From contig NZ_SDOZ01000002.1 in NCBI RefSeq assembly GCF_004134775.1, forward strand, positions 592,004 through 656,003: 64,000 bases of DNA, written 5' to 3'. Shown here one piece after another: positions 8,936 to 16,650 of this stretch. The notes beneath the pieces were generated by a model. The model was not told the origin of the DNA, did not search any database, and was given only the letters and a program-made list of their open reading frames with translations. The DNA is from Candidatus Borkfalkia ceftriaxoniphila. Its GTDB lineage: Bacteria > Bacillota > Clostridia > Christensenellales > Borkfalkiaceae. A program made the position numbers and the translations under genes. Positions within the stretch are counted from its first letter, which is position 1; each line of letters starts with the position of its first letter.

Positions 8936-9778
8936 TTGGAAAATCTCGCAACAATCCTACGCAAACACGGTTTTTCCTTTAAAAAGCAGTTCGGACAGAA
9001 TTTCATTTCCGACACGAATCTTTTGGAAAACATCGTCGCCCTCGCAGGCATCGGCAAAACGGATACGGTCGTGGAAATAGGCTGCGGCGCGGGCACCCTG
9101 ACGCGCGCGCTCGCCGCGGCAGCCGGAAAAGTCATCGGGTTCGAGATCGACGAAAAGTTAAAGCCCGTGCTCGCGGAAACGCTTGCGGATCGCGACAATA
9201 CAGAGATCCGCTTTGCGGATTTCATGCGCGCGGACCTAAAGTCTTTCGAAAAGGAAACGGGTCCCTATTCGGTGGTGGCGAATCTGCCCTACTACATCAC
9301 CTCCCCCCTCGTGATGCGCTTTGTCGAGGAGGCGGAAAAAGTGCAAAAACTGGTCGTCATGGTGCAGGACGACGTGGCGCGGCGCTTTTGCGCGCGCGAG
9401 GATACTCCCGATTACGGCGCGATCACGGCGGCGATCGCCCTGCGCGCGGACGCCGAGATCGTCAAATACGTGCCGCGGAAAATGTTTTATCCCGTGCCCA
9501 ACGTGGACAGCGCCGTCGTAAAACTCACGTTTCGCGAAAACCGCATTCCCGTAAAGGATCGGAAAATGTACCGCGACGCGGTGCGCTGCGCCTTTCTTTC
9601 GCGGCGCAAGACGCTGGAAAACAATCTGATCTCCTATTTTTCCCTTTCCCGCGAAAAGGCGAAAGAAATCCTGCGGCGCGCGGACGTGCCCGAGATGGCG
9701 CGCGGCGAAACGCTCTCGCCCGTAAGACTTGCCAATTTAGCCGACGCCCTATCGGATTACGGCGTACAGAAAAAATAA
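8936..9778 (+). CDS. rsmA: 16S rRNA dimethyladenosine transferase
   Basis: RsmA/KsgA dimethylates two adjacent adenines in helix 45 of 16S rRNA in late 30S assembly. The SAM motif VVEIGCGAGTLT and the catalytic motif NLPYYITSP are clear, and the helical C-terminal domain is complete. The frame is open to 8774, but residues before LENLATILRKHGF are not family-like. TTG at 8936 has GGGAGG (8923-8928) at ideal distance and gives 280 residues, the usual length. I could not define a promoter in 8798-8935. A terminator follows the stop. Confidence 0.95.
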   Translation: MENLATILRKHGFSFKKQFGQNFISDTNLLENIVALAGIGKTDTVVEIGCGAGTLTRALAAAAGKVIGFEIDEKLKPVLAETLADRDNTEIRFADFMRADLKSFEKETGPYSVVANLPYYITSPLVMRFVEEAEKVQKLVVMVQDDVARRFCAREDTPDYGAITAAIALRADAEIVKYVPRKMFYPVPNVDSAVVKLTFRENRIPVKDRKMYRDAVRCAFLSRRKTLENNLISYFSLSREKAKEILRRADVPEMARGETLSPVRLANLADALSDYGVQKK

Positions 9779-9786
9779 ATTTTCGG

Positions 9787-9811
9787 CCGCGGAAATTTTC
9801 CGCGGTTTTTT
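9787..9811 (+). terminator. Terminator after rsmA
   Basis: CCGCGGAAA (9787-9795) pairs with TTTCCGCGG (9797-9805) and is followed by six Ts. It lies just upstream of the TetR-gene promoter. Confidence 0.85.
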
Positions 9812-9824
9812 CATATTCAAAAAG

Positions 9825-9853
9825 TTGACCGTTCGGTCTGTTTTTGATATAAT
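9825..9853 (+). promoter_or_regulatory. TetR-antiporter promoter with overlapping TetR-type operator
   Basis: TTGACC (9825-9830), a 17-bp spacer and TATAAT (9848-9853) form a near-consensus promoter. GACCGTTCGGTC (9827-9838), a 5-bp-arm inverted repeat of the kind TetR regulators bind, overlaps the -35 box. A wider inverted repeat (AAAGTTGAC at 9821-9829, GTCAACTTT at 9864-9872) brackets the promoter. Binding by the adjacent TetR protein is inferred. Confidence 0.75.
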
Positions 9854-9887
9854 CGACCGCGTAGTCAACTTTTAAAGGAGCGAAGAA

Positions 9888-10502
9888 ATGCAGCAAAAAG
9901 AAAAGAACGAATTGAGCCGCGAAAAAATTCTTTCGGCGGCGATCGCGGAATTCGGGAAAAAGGGGTACGACGGCGGCAGCGTCAACGACATGTGCGCGGA
10001 AAATAAGATCAGCAAAGGGCTGATCTACCATTATTTCGGCAGCAAAGAGGCGCTGTTCTGCGCGTGTCTTAGGCGCTGTTTCGGGAAAATGGAAGCGTGC
10101 CTGCGCGCGGCGCTTCCCGAAGATAAGGGCCTGAAAGCGGGATTACGCGCGTTTACCGGCGCGCGCAGGGCGTTTTTCGACGAGAACGCGCCCGAACGGG
10201 CGCTGTTTTTCCAGACGCTGCTCAACCCGCCCAAAGCGCTTTATGACAAAGTGAAAGAAGCAAAGCGCTCTCTGGACGATTTTACCGTGCAATATTTCGG
10301 CAGACTCCTCCAAAACGCACGCCTTCGGAAAGGCGTTACGGGCGAGGATGCTTTGGGGTATCTCGTTTCTTTCGAGGAGATGTTTCATCTTTCCATGCGG
10401 CAAAAAGAGGAAGAGCCTGAAAATGTTGCGGGAAAGCACGAAGAACTTTTGGAAAAGTGGCTGGAAATCCTCTTTTACGGCGTGATCGAAAAGGAGCAAT
10501 AA
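9888..10502 (+). CDS. TetR/AcrR-family transcriptional regulator
   Basis: This 204-residue regulator has a classical N-terminal helix-turn-helix (about residues 10-55, SREKILSAAIAEFGKKGYDG then SKGLIYHYFGSKEALF) and a helical ligand domain. AAAGGAG sits about 7 nt before the ATG. Its stop codon overlaps the antiporter start by one base (TAATG), so the two genes form a coupled operon. The operator-like palindrome over the promoter argues for autorepression. The inducer cannot be deduced; an ion, pH signal or toxic compound handled by the antiporter is possible. Confidence 0.92.
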   Translation: MQQKEKNELSREKILSAAIAEFGKKGYDGGSVNDMCAENKISKGLIYHYFGSKEALFCACLRRCFGKMEACLRAALPEDKGLKAGLRAFTGARRAFFDENAPERALFFQTLLNPPKALYDKVKEAKRSLDDFTVQYFGRLLQNARLRKGVTGEDALGYLVSFEEMFHLSMRQKEEEPENVAGKHEELLEKWLEILFYGVIEKEQ

Positions 10503-11734
10503 TGGAAATATTTTTATCCGTTCTGCGCGTTCTCGCCGCCATCGTTATCGCTTTCGGCGTGGGAAAACTGGTCACGCTTATAAAACTGCCCGCCATTCTC
10601 GGCTGGCTGATCGCGGGCATGGCGCTGGGGCCGTTCGCGCTGAAACTGGTCGACGCACCCATACTGGACGCCGTATGGTACGAGAGCGCGATACATATTC
10701 TCGAATGCGCCGTAGGGCTTCTGATCGGCACAGAACTTGTGTGGAAAAAAATAAAAAAGACGGGAAAGCAGACGGTCATTACCACCTTTACCCAGTCGAT
10801 CGGCACGTTTTTGCTGGTGACGCTGGTATTCGATATCATCTTTTTCTTTACGGACGTGCCCCTGTATCTCGGCTTTATTTTCGGCGGGATCGCCCTCGCC
10901 ACGGCGCCCGCGCCCGCAATTTCCATCGTGCGCGAATTCAAGACCGCAGGCCCCGTTACGGATACGCTCCTTCCCATGGCGGCGCTCGACGACATGATCG
11001 GCGTCGTCGTGTTCTTCACCGTCGTTTCCGTCGTGTCCTCCCGCCTGTCCGCGGCGGCGGTGCCCGTGTACGCGGTCGTGCTCTCCGTCGTACTCCCGCT
11101 CGTCATCGGCGTGCTTTTCGGCCTTTTGGCGGGGCTTTTATTCAAATCCGCCAAAAAACGCGCGGGACTGATGCTCGTGCTCATAAGTACCCTGCTCCTT
11201 TCGGCGGGCGCGGGGTTCGCCGCCGACTATCTTCTGATGCCCGCCCCCATGCTCAATTATATGCTCATCGGCATGGCGTTTTCCGCCGTGTTCTCCAATA
11301 TGGTTTCCGAAGAAAAACTGCACGAGATCACCGCGGGATTTTCGCCCGTTCTGGCATTTTCCATGATCGCGGTCATTCTGAATCTGGGCATGCCGCTGGA
11401 TTTCCGTCTGATCCTCGGCGCGGGCGTGTTTACCGCCGTATATATCCTCGCGCGCGCGGCGGGGAAATACCTCGGCGCGTTTGCGGGCGCCGCCATGACG
11501 CGCTCGCCCAAGACCGTGCGCAATTTCCTGGGACTGACGCTCTTGCCGCATTCGGGCGTTTCGCTCGTGTTTACGGGCATCGCCGCCTCCATGCTCGCGG
11601 TCCCCGCGCCCGAGTGCGCGGCGCTCATTCAGGGCACCATCGCGGCGGCCGCCATCATCAACGAGATCATCGCCGTGATCGTCGCAAAAAAAGCCTTTCA
11701 ATGGGCGGGCGAACTCAATAAAAAGACAACGTAA
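10502..11734 (+). CDS. Kef-type cation/proton antiporter membrane protein
   Basis: This 410-residue, roughly 12-TM protein is of the CPA2 (Kef/NapA-like) monovalent cation:proton antiporter type. The N-terminus (LAAIVIAFGVGKLVTLIKLP) and the half-way motif ALDDMIGVVVFFTVVS fit the family; the Asp pair in LDDM is where CPA2 proteins carry their ion-binding aspartate. There is no C-terminal TrkA-N or RCK domain, so regulation is probably transcriptional through the preceding TetR gene. I use ATG at 10502, overlapping the TetR stop, instead of the upstream in-frame start at 10457, which lies inside tetR. The transported ion is unknown. Confidence 0.9.
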   Translation: MEIFLSVLRVLAAIVIAFGVGKLVTLIKLPAILGWLIAGMALGPFALKLVDAPILDAVWYESAIHILECAVGLLIGTELVWKKIKKTGKQTVITTFTQSIGTFLLVTLVFDIIFFFTDVPLYLGFIFGGIALATAPAPAISIVREFKTAGPVTDTLLPMAALDDMIGVVVFFTVVSVVSSRLSAAAVPVYAVVLSVVLPLVIGVLFGLLAGLLFKSAKKRAGLMLVLISTLLLSAGAGFAADYLLMPAPMLNYMLIGMAFSAVFSNMVSEEKLHEITAGFSPVLAFSMIAVILNLGMPLDFRLILGAGVFTAVYILARAAGKYLGAFAGAAMTRSPKTVRNFLGLTLLPHSGVSLVFTGIAASMLAVPAPECAALIQGTIAAAAIINEIIAVIVAKKAFQWAGELNKKTT

Positions 11735-11760
11735 AAAGACGCGGATATTTCCGCGTCTTT
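11735..11760. terminator. Bidirectional terminator between antiporter and isc operon
   Basis: An 11-bp perfect stem (AAAGACGCGGA / TCCGCGTCTTT) around TATT begins right after the antiporter stop and ends just before the stop of the convergent flavoprotein gene. Short T/A runs flank it on both sides. Confidence 0.8.
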
Positions 11761-11761
11761 C

Positions 11762-12247
11762 TCATTTCCGGACAATGCGCCGTTTTCCCGAAACCGCATC
11801 GAGAACGATGCGTATGATGACCGTATGCGCGAGCGCGCGCGGTTCGAAACTTTCGTTTTCGAAAACGCGGTCGGTGTAGTGCGACAAAAGCACGCGCAGC
11901 GCGTGCAGACGCGAGGGCTCGTCCGTCACGATCTCCGCCCTGCCGCTGCCGCAGACGCTCTCGTAATCGGCGGTATAACTGCACGGCGAATCCGCCCCGT
12001 ACACGCCGAATTGCCGAAAGGCGCAAATACTTGCGCGCGGATCTTTTTTCAGAAGTTCCAGTTTTTTTCCGCCGTCGGCGCAGTGCAGGTACAAGACGAT
12101 TTTCCCGTCTTTTCGTTCGGCGCCGAAATTTACGGGCACGACGTAAGGCGCGTCTTCGCCGCAAAGGGCAAGGCTCAGCGCGTCGCAGCGGAGGAGCGTT
12201 TCGAACACGTCGTCCGCGCCCGCGATCGCCCGTTCCGCCCTACGCAC
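11762..12247 (-). CDS. NimA-like pyridoxamine-phosphate-oxidase-fold flavoprotein
   Basis: This 161-residue split-barrel FMN-binding protein is of the NimA/PNPOx-like family. From GTG at 12247 the protein starts VRRAERAI, matching the family's MRRKxREI start, and continues with FETLLRCDALSLAL and DAPYVVPVNFG, the FMN-binding strand. Longer frames upstream lie inside iscU. The GTG overlaps the iscU stop (GTGCGTAG), so it is translationally coupled to the isc operon. Relatives include nitroimidazole reductases and haem or flavin oxidoreductases; the actual substrate is unknown. No obvious SD is present, consistent with coupling. Confidence 0.85.
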   Translation of the reverse strand: MRRAERAIAGADDVFETLLRCDALSLALCGEDAPYVVPVNFGAERKDGKIVLYLHCADGGKKLELLKKDPRASICAFRQFGVYGADSPCSYTADYESVCGSGRAEIVTDEPSRLHALRVLLSHYTDRVFENESFEPRALAHTVIIRIVLDAVSGKRRIVRK

Positions 12248-12620
12248 GGACAGACTGTTTGGAACGGTAATCTTCGATCGCCGCCTTGATCGCCTGTTCC
12301 GCCAGCACCGAGCAGTGTATCTTTTGCGGCGGCAGCCCGCCCAGCGTTTCAATGACTTTTTTGTTGGTGACGGAAAGCGCCTCTTCCACCGTCATGCCCT
12401 TGATCATTTCCGTCGCGGTCGATGAGGTTGCGATCGCCGCCGCGCAGCCGAACGTGCGGAATTTCGCGTCGGTAATGACGCCGTTTTCCACTTTGATGGA
12501 AACCTCCATGATGTCGCCGCACGCCTCGCTGCCGATCATGCCCTTGCCGTCGGCGTTTTCGATCTCGCCCACGTTTTTGGGGTTTTGAAAGGCGTTCATG
12601 ACTTTATCCGTATATTGCAT
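12240..12620 (-). CDS. iscU: Iron-sulfur cluster scaffold protein IscU/NifU
   Basis: This 126-residue scaffold assembles Fe-S clusters from sulfur delivered by IscS. The three conserved cysteines are Cys34 (EACGD, with Asp36), Cys59 (TFGCAAAI) and Cys103 (PQKIHCSVLA). The IscU chaperone-recognition LPPVK appears as LPPQK. It starts 4 nt after the iscS stop. The product resembles the short NifU-like IscU of Clostridia, not SufU, which has a different spacing before the third cysteine. Confidence 0.95.
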   Translation of the reverse strand: MQYTDKVMNAFQNPKNVGEIENADGKGMIGSEACGDIMEVSIKVENGVITDAKFRTFGCAAAIATSSTATEMIKGMTVEEALSVTNKKVIETLGGLPPQKIHCSVLAEQAIKAAIEDYRSKQSVRA

Positions 12621-12624
12621 AATG

Positions 12625-13818
12625 TTATTCTCCTTTTTCGAACACTTCGTTTTTCATATCTTTGGGAAACAGCGGCGAAAGATTTCTGAGTTTCACCACG
12701 ATCTCTTTAAGTTTGTCCACCGTGTAATCCACGTCTTCCGCGGTATTCTCCCTGCCGAAGGAAAAGCGGAGAGAGCCGTGCGCCAGCCCCTCGCTCATTC
12801 CCGTTGCGAGCAACACGTGCGAGGGCTCCAACGAACCCGAGGAGCACGCCGAACCGCTCGAAACCGCAATGCCCGCCAGATCGAGGCTGAACAGAAGCGA
12901 TTCCCCTTCCACATAGCGGAAAGAAAAATTGGCGTTGGAAGGCAGCCTGTTTTTCGGATGCCCGTTGAGTTTGACGAAAGGTATTTCCTTCTGGACGCGG
13001 GCGATAAAGCGATCGCGCAAAGAAGAGATATACGCGGCGTTTTCATCCAGTTTTGCGACGGCGAGGCGCAGCGCCTCCGCCATGCCGACGACGCCGGGCA
13101 CGTTGGTCGTGCCGCCGCGCATGCCGCGCTCCTGATGCCCGCCCGTCAGTATCTTGCCCGTTTTCACGCCCGAACGGATATACAGCGCGCCGACGCCCTT
13201 GGGGCCGTAAAATTTGTGCCCCGAAATGCTCATCATGTCGACGCGCGGCGCGTTCACGTCGAGCGGGATCGCCCCCGCCGCCTGCACCGCGTCGGTAAAA
13301 AACAGGATTTTATGTTTTTGCGCGATCTCGGAGATCTCTGCGAGCGGCTGCAACGTACCGATCTCGTTGTTTGCCGCCATCACGCCGATAAAAACCGTTT
13401 CGGGGCGTATACTTTCTTCCAGTTTCGCTACGTCCACCGTACCGAATTCGTCCACGGGAGCGAGCGTCACCTCGAATCCTTCCTTTTCCAGTTCTCTGGC
13501 GGTGGTAAGCATGGCGGGGTGCTCGACGGCGCTGACGATCAGATGATTCCCGCGCGCGCGGTTTGCGTGCGCCGCCCCGCGGATCGCCCAGTTGTCAGCC
13601 TCGGTACCGCCCGAAGTGAAATATATTTCGTTGGGTTTCGCGCCGATGAGCGAAGCGATGGTGTCCCGCGCCTCGTCCACGCCTCTGACCGCCTCGCGGC
13701 CGAAGGAATGCTGGGAATTCGCGTTGCCGAATATGTCCGAAAAATACGGCGCCATTTTCGAAAGGACCGCGGCGTCCAGTCCCGTCGTCGCCGCGTGATC
13801 TAAGTAGATACGTTTCAT
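12625..13818 (-). CDS. iscS: Cysteine desulfurase (IscS/NifS group)
   Basis: This 397-residue PLP enzyme takes sulfur from cysteine for Fe-S clusters and possibly for tRNA thiolation by MnmA. The fold signature IYLDHAATT opens the protein; SGHKFYGPKG (around residue 202) holds the PLP lysine and SSGSACSSGS (around residue 325) the persulfide cysteine in a long flexible loop, the group I pattern. AAGGAAG lies upstream of the ATG. It sits between iscR and iscU in one operon. The C-terminus (SPLFPKDMKNEVFEKGE) is a short charged extension. Confidence 0.97.
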   Translation of the reverse strand: MKRIYLDHAATTGLDAAVLSKMAPYFSDIFGNANSQHSFGREAVRGVDEARDTIASLIGAKPNEIYFTSGGTEADNWAIRGAAHANRARGNHLIVSAVEHPAMLTTARELEKEGFEVTLAPVDEFGTVDVAKLEESIRPETVFIGVMAANNEIGTLQPLAEISEIAQKHKILFFTDAVQAAGAIPLDVNAPRVDMMSISGHKFYGPKGVGALYIRSGVKTGKILTGGHQERGMRGGTTNVPGVVGMAEALRLAVAKLDENAAYISSLRDRFIARVQKEIPFVKLNGHPKNRLPSNANFSFRYVEGESLLFSLDLAGIAVSSGSACSSGSLEPSHVLLATGMSEGLAHGSLRFSFGRENTAEDVDYTVDKLKEIVVKLRNLSPLFPKDMKNEVFEKGE

Positions 13819-13822
13819 ATGT

Positions 13823-14263
13823 TCAGTCTTCCTTTTCTTTTTTCATATGCGCGCATTTACAAACGCCTCCGCCCTCGAAATCTTCGACGAGCGAACCGAG
13901 CGTGATGGAATCGAGCACGCCGTTGATGCCCTCGTACAGCCGTTTCCAGACCGAACCCGAGGCGCATTTGTCGCACGACGCGTTGATACAGTCCACGATG
14001 TCGAGATCGTCCTCCAGAACGCGCACGATATCGCCCACGGTGATCTTTGCGGGATTCCGCGCGAGACGGTATCCTCCGCTCACGCCGCGCTCCGCAGCCA
14101 CGATCCGCGCGCCCGAAAGCATGCGGAGAATGCGTTCGAGATATTTGCCCGATACGCCGATCTCCTTTTCCAGAGCGCTCGCGCTGAAACTGCGTTTTTC
14201 GTAATTCAGCGCTAATATATAACAGGCTTTCAGCCCGTATTGCGATTTTGAAGACAATTTCAT
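13823..14263 (-). CDS. iscR: Rrf2-family regulator IscR
   Basis: This 146-residue winged-helix Rrf2 protein opens the isc operon. The N-terminus MKLSSKSQYGLKACYILA and the wing GVSGGYRLAR are typical. Three cysteines (Cys92, Cys97, Cys100; DCINASCDKC) sit where IscR binds its Fe-S cluster, although the spacing (x4, x2) is tighter than the x5, x5 of E. coli IscR. Two more cysteines (VCKC) are near the C-terminus. A likely target palindrome is just downstream of its promoter, so autoregulation by cluster status is probable. Confidence 0.92.
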   Translation of the reverse strand: MKLSSKSQYGLKACYILALNYEKRSFSASALEKEIGVSGKYLERILRMLSGARIVAAERGVSGGYRLARNPAKITVGDIVRVLEDDLDIVDCINASCDKCASGSVWKRLYEGINGVLDSITLGSLVEDFEGGGVCKCAHMKKEKED

Positions 14264-14284
14264 CGGTTTTTCCCTAAAAAAATA

Positions 14285-14309
14285 AATTGCAACCGTTTTG
14301 GTTGCAATT
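14285..14309 (-). promoter_or_regulatory. Candidate IscR operator
   Basis: AATTGCAACC and GGTTGCAATT are perfect 10-bp arms separated by 5 nt. The site covers the presumed start of isc transcription just downstream of the -10 box, an ideal position for repression. Binding by IscR is inferred from position. Confidence 0.7.
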
Positions 14310-14339
14310 ATTATATACCATAAATATGCGCAATGTCAA
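14310..14339 (-). promoter_or_regulatory. isc operon promoter
   Basis: On the minus strand TTGACA (14339-14334), an 18-bp spacer and TATAAT (14315-14310) precede iscR by about 46 nt. A TATATA two bases earlier gives a 16-bp alternative. Confidence 0.8.
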
Positions 14340-14363
14340 TGAAAAAATACGGCTGAAATAAAA

Positions 14364-14960
14364 TTATTTTCGCCAATCGGAAAAGACGCAGCCGCAATAA
14401 TTCTGGCGGTACAGAGAATACGTTTCGGCAAGTTCTACCGAACGCAGATAGCCGTTTTCTTTTTTAAAATCCGAATGCAGAAAGGGCACGCCGCAACGCG
14501 CGGCGTATTCGTCGCCCAGTTCGTTGATCCATTCGGCGTTTTTGTGGGGCGATACCGAGAGCGTGGTGCAGAAATAATCGAATTTTTCTTCTTTTGCGCG
14601 CCTTGCGGTGTAGCCGAGGCGCAAGGCGTAACACGCGCGGCAGCGCGCGCCGCCCTCTCGCTCCTTTTCCAACCCGCACGCCGCGGCGAAAAAGTCGGCG
14701 GGTTCGTACTCCGCGGTCAGAATGTCCGCCCAACCCGTTTCGCGCAAAAGCCGTTCCTGCTCGCTTTTGCGCTTTTCGTATTCGGCCGCATCGGTGATAT
14801 TCGGATTATAAAAGAGCACGCTGACCTTGAAAACGTCTTTGAGCGTTTCCAGACAGCGCGTCGAGCACGGGCCGCAACAACTGTGCAGCAAGAGCCGCGC
14901 GCCCGTTCCCGCGCGCGACATCTCCTCTTTCATCATTTTGTTATAGTCGATTTTGTTCAT
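14364..14960 (-). CDS. queH: Epoxyqueuosine reductase QueH
   Basis: QueH performs the last step of queuosine synthesis, reducing epoxyqueuosine in tRNA, and replaces QueG in many anaerobes. The 198-residue protein has the diagnostic N-terminal Cys pair in HSCCGPCST (Cys28, Cys29), a second set in RCRACYALRL, and NYCGCVFS near the end, the ligands of its Fe-S and iron sites. Its ATG lies 2 nt after the stop of the MFS gene, with GAGG inside that gene's end, so the two are co-transcribed. No strong terminator is visible before the isc promoter. Confidence 0.93.
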   Translation of the reverse strand: MNKIDYNKMMKEEMSRAGTGARLLLHSCCGPCSTRCLETLKDVFKVSVLFYNPNITDAAEYEKRKSEQERLLRETGWADILTAEYEPADFFAAACGLEKEREGGARCRACYALRLGYTARRAKEEKFDYFCTTLSVSPHKNAEWINELGDEYAARCGVPFLHSDFKKENGYLRSVELAETYSLYRQNYCGCVFSDWRK

Positions 14961-14961
14961 G

Positions 14962-16326
14962 TCAATCCTCGAAATCGAACGCTTCGAGTTTGCTGACGAG
15001 TTCGGGACGCACGTCGCCGTGGCGGACGAAGAACATTGTCACGCCCGCAAGCACGATGAATACGAGCGCATACGGAAACAGGAGCATCATTCCCTCGGCC
15101 TTGTCGTTGAATATCCCGCCGCCGAAATCCATCAAAAGTCCCGAAATAAAGGGCGTGAAGGACTGCGCAATCATGGACGCGGTATAATAATACCCCGTGT
15201 ATTTGCCCACGTTGCCCGCGCGGCTCATTTCCACCGCCATGGGATAGGAATTGACGCTGATCGTCGCCCAACCGATGCCGCAGAGAGCGAAGAAGAAACA
15301 CAAAATATAAAAATCGCCGTTGGCGAAATAATTGCCGCCCGAAAAATCCATATGGAAACCGAAAAACGTGGTGCCGAATCCCGTCGCGCCCAGAAAGGCG
15401 ATCAGCATAAAGCCGAGCCCCACGTAAATGGTCTTTTTGCGGCCGATCTTATTGGCGAGGATCCCGACGGGCACGTAGGCAATGATCGCCGCGGCGCTCG
15501 CCACCATCATGGGAATGGAAAAACCGCCGCCCTCGATCTTCCAGACCACTTCGGCATACACCGAAAAGGAGGAAGTGACGGCGTTATATCCCATAAACCA
15601 GAACACCACCGAAAGGAGAAGAAAAATCATGCTCTTTCTCTCGGCTTTGGTGAGTTTGCGGCCGACCGTATTCATTTCTCCGCGGTTGTCGTCCTCCAGT
15701 CCCAGTTTGATCTCGTCTTCTTCGCGGCGCTCAACGAGTTTCTTTTCACGCACGAACACGATAAACAAAACGAGCGCGAGCATCATGATGACGGCGGCGG
15801 CGATAAACGAATATATGTACGAAGAAACGCTTTCCTTGACGAGAACGCTCATCAGCCCGAGCGCGATGATCCCGCCGACCGCGCCCATCAGATTGATGAT
15901 GGCGTTCGCTTTGCTGCGCAAGGGTTTGACGGTGATGTCGGGCATCAGCGACACGGCGGGCGAGCGGTAGGTGCTCATAAATACGAGATTGAATCCGAGG
16001 CAGACGATAAACGGAACGAGCATGGCAAAATCCGCGCAGACGCCCACCGCCACGATGGTAGCCGCGGAAAGGACGGTGCCGCAGACGATATACGGCGTGC
16101 GCCTGCCCCAGCGCGTCTTGGTCTTATCGGACAGATGCCCGAAGAGCGGCAGCATAAAGAGCGCCACGACGTTATCCGCCGCCATGACGAGGCCGCGTTC
16201 GGTGTTGTTGAAATTGAAAATGTTTTCGAGCACTTTCGGGATCATGCTGTCGTACACCTGCCAGAACAGGGTGATGGAAAAGAACGCAAAGCCGACGAGA
16301 ACGGTCGATTTGTAATTGAGTTTCAT
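14962..16326 (-). CDS. GPH-family (MFS) sugar transporter
   Basis: This 454-residue, 12-TM transporter is of the glycoside-pentoside-hexuronide/SLC45-like type. SDKTKTRWGRRTPYIV (after TM2) is the classical GPH D-x-T-x-x-x-x-GRRxP signature. ATG at 16326 has GGGGAG 3-8 nt upstream; the longer frame to 16383 overlaps the promoter. A hydrophilic central loop (around REKKLVERREEDEIK) separates the two halves. The substrate is probably a glycoside or uronide imported with protons or sodium. It lies near glycan locus 1 but has its own promoter and is followed by queH. Confidence 0.9.
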   Translation of the reverse strand: MKLNYKSTVLVGFAFFSITLFWQVYDSMIPKVLENIFNFNNTERGLVMAADNVVALFMLPLFGHLSDKTKTRWGRRTPYIVCGTVLSAATIVAVGVCADFAMLVPFIVCLGFNLVFMSTYRSPAVSLMPDITVKPLRSKANAIINLMGAVGGIIALGLMSVLVKESVSSYIYSFIAAAVIMMLALVLFIVFVREKKLVERREEDEIKLGLEDDNRGEMNTVGRKLTKAERKSMIFLLLSVVFWFMGYNAVTSSFSVYAEVVWKIEGGGFSIPMMVASAAAIIAYVPVGILANKIGRKKTIYVGLGFMLIAFLGATGFGTTFFGFHMDFSGGNYFANGDFYILCFFFALCGIGWATISVNSYPMAVEMSRAGNVGKYTGYYYTASMIAQSFTPFISGLLMDFGGGIFNDKAEGMMLLFPYALVFIVLAGVTMFFVRHGDVRPELVSKLEAFDFED

Positions 16327-16354
16327 AAACTCCCCTTTTCTTAGTATTGATTTC

Positions 16355-16383
16355 ATTATACCAGTAAAAGGCGCGCTTTTCAA
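16355..16383 (-). promoter_or_regulatory. Promoter of MFS transporter-queH
   Basis: Minus-strand TTGAAA (16383-16378), 17-bp spacer, TATAAT (16360-16355), 28 nt before the ATG. Confidence 0.75.
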
Positions 16384-16440
16384 TGGATTTTACAAATAAA
16401 TACGCAATTAAAATTTTTTTCCGAAACCACATAAAAACGC

Positions 16441-16469
16441 TTGATTTCGCCCACGATATTTGATAAAAT
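16441..16469 (+). promoter_or_regulatory. tRNA-Gln promoter
   Basis: TTGATT (16441-16446), 17-bp spacer and TAAAAT (16464-16469), 32 nt before the mature tRNA 5' end. Confidence 0.65.
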
Positions 16470-16501
16470 ATTTCGGTAATAAGGACGCGCTCCTATTATA
16501 T

Positions 16502-16576
16502 TGGGGTATAGCCAAGCGGTAAGGCAATGGACTCTGACTCCATCATTCGTTGGTTCAAATCCAGCTACCCCAGCCA
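16502..16576 (+). tRNA. tRNA-Gln (anticodon CUG), CCA encoded
   Basis: The cloverleaf folds fully: acceptor TGGGGTA with TACCCCA, D arm GCC...GGC, anticodon stem ATGGA/TCCAT with loop CTCTGAC (anticodon CTG reading CAG), T arm GTTGG/CCAGC with TTCAAAT loop, discriminator G and encoded CCA (16574-16576). The U1-A72 pair is usual for glutamine tRNAs. Confidence 0.95.
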
Positions 16577-16604
16577 AAAAACACGGTTTCGGCCGTGTTT
16601 TTTT
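16576..16604 (+). terminator. Terminator after tRNA-Gln
   Basis: An 11-bp stem (AAAAAACACGG / CCGTGTTTTTT) with loop TTTCGG directly follows the tRNA. Confidence 0.85.
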
Positions 16605-16616
16605 AATACATACTTA

Positions 16617-16645
16617 AAACCCCGATGAAATTTTCATCGGGGTTT
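16617..16645 (-). terminator. Terminator of glycan locus 1
   Basis: A 14-bp perfect stem (AAACCCCGATGAAA / TTTCATCGGGGTTT) with a single-base loop lies 6 nt past the LacI-gene stop, with TTTT on the minus-strand side. Confidence 0.8.
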
Positions 16646-16650
16646 ATTTG

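Noticed and set aside
12598..13803. 401-codon plus-strand open frame
   Set aside because: It is antisense to iscS, whose motifs are unmistakable; long antisense frames are common in GC-rich DNA.
14953..16344. 463-codon plus-strand open frame
   Set aside because: It is antisense to the GPH transporter; the translation is Asp/His/Arg-rich without hydrophobic cores.
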